Shown here piece after piece: positions 38,111-42,905 of a DNA stretch of 42,905 bases (its first letter is position 1; the number at the start of each line of letters is the position of its first letter). Source of the DNA: Bacillota bacterium (GTDB lineage: Bacteria; Bacillota; Clostridia; Christensenellales; Aristaeellaceae); NCBI GenBank assembly GCA_023421395.1, contig JAEZTL010000050.1:1-42905 (forward strand), written 5' to 3'. The position numbers were made by a program, and so were the translations under genes. The notes beneath the pieces were generated by a model. That model was not told where the DNA came from, did not search any database, and saw only the letters and a program-made list of their open reading frames with translations.

Positions 38111-39580
38111 CTACAGGTTGGAATACCCCATCAGGAATTCATCCACTTCCCGGGCCGCGCCGCGGCCCTCCGCGATGGCCCACACCACCAGAGACTGGCC
38201 CCTGCGCGTATCGCCCGCGGCGAAGAGCTTCTCCACGCCGGTCTGGTAACCGCCGGGCTGGGTTTCCACGTTGGTGCGGGGGGTCAGCTTGGCGCCGAAG
38301 GCGTCGGCCACGTAGGACTGGCTGCCCAGAAAGCCCGCGGCGATGAGGACCAGGTCGCAGTCGATCTCACGCTCGGTGCCGGGCACCTCGACGAAGCGGC
38401 CCTTGTCGTCCCGCTTCAGCTGCACCAGCCGGACCGCGCGCACCGCGCCCTCCTCGTTTTTCAGAATCTCCTTGATGGTGGTCTGGTAGACGCGGGGATC
38501 GCAGCCGAAGCGCGCGATGGCTTCCTGCTGGCCGTAGTCCACCTTCAGCACCTTCGGCCATTCGGGCCAGGGGTTACTCGGGAGCCGGTTCTCCGGCGGG
38601 CAGGGCATCATCTCGATCTGGGTGACGGACAAAGCGCCGTGGCGGATGGAGGTGCCCACGCAGTCGTTGCCGGTGTCGCCGCCGCCCACCACCACCACGT
38701 GCTTGTCTTTCGCGGAGATGTAGGCGCCGTCGGCCAGGTTGGAGTTTAAAAGGCTCTTCGTGGTGGCCTTCAGAAAATCCACCGCGAAGTGAACGCCGGA
38801 GGCGTCGCGGCCGGGGACGGGAAGGTCTCTGGGGTTTCCGGCGCCGCAGCAGAGAACCACCGCGTCGTTTTCCTCGAGCAGCTTTCGCGCGTCCACGGTA
38901 TTGCCCACGTCCGCGCCCGTTACGAAGACGACGCCCTCTTGGGCCATCAGGTCGGTCCGGCGCTTCACGATCTCCTTGTCCAGCTTCATATTGGGGATGC
39001 CGTACATGAGCAGGCCGCCTACGCGGTCCTCCCGCTCGTAGACGGTGACGGAGTGGCCGCGCCGGTTGAGCGCGTCCGCCGCCGCCAGGCCCGAGGGCCC
39101 GGAGCCGATCACCGCCACCTTCTTGCCGGTGCGGACGGAGGGCGTACGGGGCTGGACGAGGCCGCTGCCGAAGGCGTATTCGATGATGGCCAGCTCGTTC
39201 TCGCGGATGGAGACCGGGTCGCCGTTGAGCGCGCAGGTGCAGGCCGCCTCGCAGGGCGCCGGGCACACGCGGCCGGTGAACTCCGGAAAGTTGTTGGTCT
39301 TGAGGAGCCGGGACAGCGCGTAGGGCATGCTGCCGCGGTAGACCATGTCGTTCCACTCGGGGATGAGGTTGTTAAGCGGGCAGCCGGTGACCATGCCGCC
39401 CAGCATCATGCCACTCTGGCAGAAGGGCACGCCGCAGTCCATGCAGCGGGCGGCCTGGGTGCGCCGGTCCGGAAGCGACATCGGCGGGTGGAACTCGTCG
39501 AAGTTTTTAATGCGCTCCTCAGGGGGGATGGTTTGGTTGTTCTCCCGTTCAAACTCCATGAATCCGGTTGGCTTTCCCAT
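38111..39580 (-). CDS. gltD: Glutamate synthase, small (beta) subunit
   Basis: The 489-residue product supplies electrons from NADPH to the large subunit for making glutamate from 2-oxoglutarate and glutamine. The N-terminal Fe-S domain has CMDCGVPFCQ, TGCPLNNLIPEWN and CPAPCEAACTC. The FAD site is GSGPSGLAAADALNRRGH and the NADPH site VVGGGDTGNDCVG. The C-terminal AAGDTRRGQSLVVWAI is also typical. The start ATG 39580 lies 5 bases after the gltB stop, with GGAGAGG inside the end of gltB, so the two are translated from one message. The same open frame extends upstream to 40054, but that part overlaps gltB in another frame and is not coding. Confidence 0.97.
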   Translation of the reverse strand: MGKPTGFMEFERENNQTIPPEERIKNFDEFHPPMSLPDRRTQAARCMDCGVPFCQSGMMLGGMVTGCPLNNLIPEWNDMVYRGSMPYALSRLLKTNNFPEFTGRVCPAPCEAACTCALNGDPVSIRENELAIIEYAFGSGLVQPRTPSVRTGKKVAVIGSGPSGLAAADALNRRGHSVTVYEREDRVGGLLMYGIPNMKLDKEIVKRRTDLMAQEGVVFVTGADVGNTVDARKLLEENDAVVLCCGAGNPRDLPVPGRDASGVHFAVDFLKATTKSLLNSNLADGAYISAKDKHVVVVGGGDTGNDCVGTSIRHGALSVTQIEMMPCPPENRLPSNPWPEWPKVLKVDYGQQEAIARFGCDPRVYQTTIKEILKNEEGAVRAVRLVQLKRDDKGRFVEVPGTEREIDCDLVLIAAGFLGSQSYVADAFGAKLTPRTNVETQPGGYQTGVEKLFAAGDTRRGQSLVVWAIAEGRGAAREVDEFLMGYSNL

Positions 39581-39585
39581 TTGGC

Positions 39586-42500
39586 TCACCGCCTCTCCAG
39601 CACGCGCTTGTACTCTACCGGGATGATCTTCTTGAACGAGGGCAGCATCTCCTCGAAGTGATCCAGCACCTCGCGGCCCCGGAGGGAACCGGTCATTTCG
39701 ACGTGCTTTTCGATCAGGCGCTTCAGGATGCGTTTGTCCTCGGCGTCGGTCACGTTTTCCATCAGCACCATCGCCCGGTTCAGGCGGCGGTAGAGGGTGT
39801 GCTTCTCGTCCAGCACGTAGGCGATGCCGCCGCACATGCCCGCCGCGAAGTTGCGGCCGGTCTCGCCCAGGATCACCGCGGTGCCGCCGGTCATGTATTC
39901 GCAGCCGTGGTCGCCCACGCCCTCGCACACGGCCACTGCGCCGCTGTTGCGCACGCAGAAGCGCTCGCCGGCCCGGCCTGCCAGGAACAGCTCGCCGGAA
40001 GTCGCGCCGTAGAGCACGACGTTGCCGGTCAGCAGGTTGTCGGCCTGGGGCCACGCGGCCTTGGGGGAGGGCCGCACGATGATGCGCCCGCCGGACAGGC
40101 CCTTGCCCAGATAGTCGTTGGCTTCGCCCACCAGCGTCAGTTCCATGCCCTCGGGGATGAAGGCGCCGAAGCTCTGGCCGGCGGTGCCTTCGAATACGAA
40201 GCGGATGGACCCGTCGGGCAGACTGCCGTATTGGCGGCTCACGAAAGCGCCCACGCGGGTGGCCGCGGCGCGCTCGGTGTTGCGGATCTCCCGGTGCAGG
40301 CGGGCGCCGCCGCCCTCCACGAGGCCGCGCACCATGTCATAGAACAGACGGTTGTGCTCCTCGCGGTTCTCCGGAATGTCGCGCCAGGGCAGGGGCAGGC
40401 GGGTCTCGCACAGCGGAGACAGATCCAGCGCGCTGGCCTTCTTGCTGGTGCGGGCCGGTGTCAGCCGGTCGGCGTGGCCCACCATTTCGTCTATGGAGCG
40501 GAAGCCCAGCTCCGCCATGATCTCCCGCAGATCCTGGGCGATGAACTTCATCAGGTTCACGACGTACTCCGGCTTGCCGGAGAAGCGGGAGCGCAGCAAC
40601 GGGTTCTGGGTAGCCACGCCCACGGGGCAGTTGTCCACGTTGCACACGCGCATCATGATGCACCCGGCTGCCACCAGCGGCAGTGTCGCGAATCCGAACT
40701 CCTCAGCGCCCAGCAGCGCGGCGATGGCCACGTCGCGGCCGGTCATCAGCTTTCCGTCCACCTCCAGGCGCACCCTGCCCCGCAGGCCGTTGGCGGTGAG
40801 CACCTGGTGGCTTTCGGCCAGGCCGATCTCCCAGGGCAGGCCGGTGTGCTGCATGCTGGTGCGCGGGGAAGCGCCGGTGCCGCCGTCGAAACCGCTGATC
40901 AGGATCACGTTGGCGCCGCCCTTGGCCACGCCGGCGGCCACAGTGCCCACGCCGGTTTCGCTGACGAGCTTCACGTTGATGGCGGCGTCGGGGTTGGCGT
41001 TCTTGAGGTCGTAGATCAGCTGGGCCAGGTCCTCTATGGAATAGATGTCGTGGTGGGGGGGCGGGGAGATCAGGCCCACGCCGGCGGTGGAGTGGCGCAC
41101 CCGGGCGATGTGGGGGTACACCTTGTTGCCGGGCAGCTGGCCGCCCTCACCGGGCTTGGCGCCTTGGGCCATCTTGATCTGAATTTCCCGGGCGCTGGCC
41201 AGATAAGGGCCGGTTACGCCGAAGCGGCCGGAGGCCACCTGCTTGATGGCGCTGTTGCGCTCGGTGCCGAAGCGCGAGCTGTCCTCACCGCCCTCTCCGC
41301 TGTTGGATTTGCCGTTGATGCGGTTCATCGCGATGGCCAGGCACTCGTGGGCCTCCTGGCTGATGGAGCCGTAGCTCATGGCGCCGGTCTTGAAGCGGCG
41401 CATGATGCGCTCCACGGGTTCCACCTCGTTGAGCGGCACAGGCTTCGCCTGGCCCTGCCTGAAGCCCAGCATATGCCGGAGCGTGACCGGGCGCTCCACG
41501 CCAATCAGCTGCGTGTATTTCTTATAAAGGGCATAGTCGCCGGTGCGCACGGCGGTCTGTATCGTGTGGATGACCTGGGGGTTGTACAGGTGCTCCTCGC
41601 CGTCCTTCTTTACCTGGTAGCGTCCTCCGGAGGGCAGCGGGTCCTCCCAGCTGGCCAGGGCCAGGTCGTGGCGGGCGTACACCTCGCGCTCGAGATCGGC
41701 AAAGGTCATGCCGCCCACGCGGCTCACGGTGCCCGAGAAGCAGCGGTCGATGACCTCGTCGGAGATGCCCACGGCCTCGAAGATCTGCGCACGGATGTAG
41801 CCATCCACGCAGGAGATGCCCATCTTGGAGATGACCTTGAGGACACCGTGCTCCAGCGCGTGCAGGTAGTTGGCCTTGGCCTTTTCCAGCGGCAGGCTGC
41901 CCAACAGGCCGCGCTGGTACATGTCGTCCAGCGTGCGCAGCGCGCCTCGGGGGAACACAGCCTTCACGCCATAGCCGATCAGGCAGCACATGTGGTGCAC
42001 CTCGCGGGGCTCGAAGCTATCCACGATGATGGAGAAGCTGCCGCGCAGCCCTTTGCGGATCAGGTGGTGGTGCACGCCGCTGGCCGCAAGAAATGCCGGC
42101 ATAGGGATGTGGGTATCGTCGGCGCCGCGGTCGGTCAGTATCAGCAGCTGCGCGCCGTCGCGGGCCACGCGCTCGGCTTCGGCGTTCAGCGCGTCCAGCG
42201 CGCCAAGCAGCCCCTGCTCGCGGGTGAAGAGCGTAGAGAGCTCCTCTGCGCGGAAGCCCTTGACACCGCTGCGCAGCGCTTTGAACGTGGCTTCGCTCAG
42301 GATGGGCGACTTCAGATGGATCTTGTGGCAGTTGGCGGCTTCGTCGTGGGTGATGTCGCCGGAGGGGCCCAGGTGCACGTCGGTACCGGTGACGCAGGCC
42401 TCGCGGATGGCGTCCAGCGGCGGGTTGGTGACCTGGGCGAACAGCTGTTTGAAGTAGTTGTACAGCGGCTGGGGCTTGTCGCTGAGCACGGCCAGCGCCG

Positions 42501-42905
42501 CGTCATACCCCATGGCGCCCACGGGGTCGTTGCCGGTCTGGGCCATGGGCAGCAGGTTGACCATCAGGTCCTCGTGGGTGTATCCATACATGTGCTGAAG
42601 CGAGCCCAGCGCCGTGGGTTCCTCGGGCAGCTCAGCGCCGCGGGGCAGAACGCCCTCGGGGATGCACCGTTCCTTGAGCCAGCGGCGGTAGGGGCCGGCG
42701 CAATACTGGGCCTTAAGTGCGGAATCCTCCTGCAGCTCGCCGGTCTCCAGGTCTAGTATCACCATCTGACCAGGGCCCAGCTTGCCCTTGCGCACGGTGT
42801 TCTCCGGCGGCATGTCCAGCACGCCGGATTCGCTGGAAAGCACCATGACGCCGTCGGCGCTCAAAGCCCAGCGGGCCGGGCGCAGGCCGTTGCGGTCCAG
42901 CGTGG
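39586..42905 (-). CDS. gltB: Glutamate synthase, large (alpha) subunit (5' partial)
   Basis: The gene runs off the right edge. About 1105 of the usual roughly 1500 residues are visible, starting at TLDRNGLRPARW, a conserved piece at the end of the N-terminal glutamine amidotransferase domain. The catalytic N-terminal Cys is outside the window. Present here are the central domain, the FMN-binding synthase domain (KPGEGGQLPGNKVYPHIA, then RHSTAGVGLISPPPHHD), the [3Fe-4S] motif CIMMRVCNVDNCPVG, and the C-terminal GXGXG beta-helix domain (SGGRIIVRPSP). The enzyme hydrolyses glutamine and channels ammonia to 2-oxoglutarate. gltD follows after 5 bases. The true start is not in the window; the internal TTG at 42864 is not a start. 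Confidence 0.97.
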   Translation of the reverse strand, partial: TLDRNGLRPARWALSADGVMVLSSESGVLDMPPENTVRKGKLGPGQMVILDLETGELQEDSALKAQYCAGPYRRWLKERCIPEGVLPRGAELPEEPTALGSLQHMYGYTHEDLMVNLLPMAQTGNDPVGAMGYDAALAVLSDKPQPLYNYFKQLFAQVTNPPLDAIREACVTGTDVHLGPSGDITHDEAANCHKIHLKSPILSEATFKALRSGVKGFRAEELSTLFTREQGLLGALDALNAEAERVARDGAQLLILTDRGADDTHIPMPAFLAASGVHHHLIRKGLRGSFSIIVDSFEPREVHHMCCLIGYGVKAVFPRGALRTLDDMYQRGLLGSLPLEKAKANYLHALEHGVLKVISKMGISCVDGYIRAQIFEAVGISDEVIDRCFSGTVSRVGGMTFADLEREVYARHDLALASWEDPLPSGGRYQVKKDGEEHLYNPQVIHTIQTAVRTGDYALYKKYTQLIGVERPVTLRHMLGFRQGQAKPVPLNEVEPVERIMRRFKTGAMSYGSISQEAHECLAIAMNRINGKSNSGEGGEDSSRFGTERNSAIKQVASGRFGVTGPYLASAREIQIKMAQGAKPGEGGQLPGNKVYPHIARVRHSTAGVGLISPPPHHDIYSIEDLAQLIYDLKNANPDAAINVKLVSETGVGTVAAGVAKGGANVILISGFDGGTGASPRTSMQHTGLPWEIGLAESHQVLTANGLRGRVRLEVDGKLMTGRDVAIAALLGAEEFGFATLPLVAAGCIMMRVCNVDNCPVGVATQNPLLRSRFSGKPEYVVNLMKFIAQDLREIMAELGFRSIDEMVGHADRLTPARTSKKASALDLSPLCETRLPLPWRDIPENREEHNRLFYDMVRGLVEGGGARLHREIRNTERAAATRVGAFVSRQYGSLPDGSIRFVFEGTAGQSFGAFIPEGMELTLVGEANDYLGKGLSGGRIIVRPSPKAAWPQADNLLTGNVVLYGATSGELFLAGRAGERFCVRNSGAVAVCEGVGDHGCEYMTGGTAVILGETGRNFAAGMCGGIAYVLDEKHTLYRRLNRAMVLMENVTDAEDKRILKRLIEKHVEMTGSLRGREVLDHFEEMLPSFKKIIPVEYKRVLERR

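Noticed and set aside
39581..40054. Upstream extension of the gltD reading frame
   Set aside because: It overlaps the conserved 3' end of gltB in another frame and is rich in Arg and Gly. The real gltD start at 39580 matches the family N-terminus.
39568..42756. Plus-strand open frame of about 1060 codons opposite gltB
   Set aside because: Same cause: a shadow of GC-rich gltB codons. It has no credible domain and no ribosome binding site.

Overview
The window looks like a chromosomal segment of a GC-rich, fermentative, anaerobic member of the Clostridia; a Christensenellales-type lineage is my guess, and nothing in the sequence fixes the taxon. The evidence is a large single-chain pyruvate:ferredoxin oxidoreductase, a bifunctional AdhE, a Rex redox repressor and a second iron-type alcohol dehydrogenase, together with AGGAGG-type ribosome binding sites and GTG/TTG starts. 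Two genes are sporulation-related by family: a YlbJ-like membrane protein and an RsfA/SANT-like regulator. No rRNA, tRNA, CRISPR array, prophage or transposase gene was seen.

Layout. Positions 3-3557: a tandem pair of secreted CapA-type proteins with bacterial Ig-like domains, closed by a strong terminator. 3659-8305, minus strand: a membrane diguanylate cyclase, then an overlapping pyrG-guaA operon (CTP and GMP synthases). 8582-11179: a two-repeat SANT-like DNA-binding protein, a corrinoid methyltransferase-like (UroD-fold) protein and a small unknown protein. 11319-18568, minus strand: pyruvate:ferredoxin oxidoreductase and DNA polymerase III alpha. 18755-23589, plus strand: prfC, typA and a recF that is not beside dnaN. 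23929-26752: a DegV-type lipid-binding protein, YlbJ-like protein and an esterase. 26892-30551: a complete sugar ABC transporter operon (ATPase, permease, binding protein). 30643-34846, minus strand: rex, adhE and a small-molecule kinase. 35080-36258: an iron/zinc alcohol dehydrogenase of the BdhA/YqhD type. 36525-37942, minus strand: a bactofilin-like beta-helix protein and its MerR-like partner. 38111-42905, minus strand: glutamate synthase small subunit and most of the large subunit, which runs off the right edge.

Functional themes are pyruvate fermentation with NAD(P)H disposal (por, adhE, bdhA, rex), glutamine-dependent amidotransfer (pyrG, guaA, gltBD), and translation and replication housekeeping.

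The most unusual content is intergenic. A repeat of about 190 nt occurs downstream of two unrelated plus-strand genes (9494-9707 and 36276-36496). The two copies have diverged but keep three hairpins at the same places, and paired substitutions preserve base pairing in the third. This suggests a conserved structured RNA or a structured mobile repeat. A second family, with terminal inverted repeats starting near ACCAAT, looks like a MITE (4877-5027 and 23591-23848). Dyads sit over the rex and yhbD-like promoters and are plausible operators.
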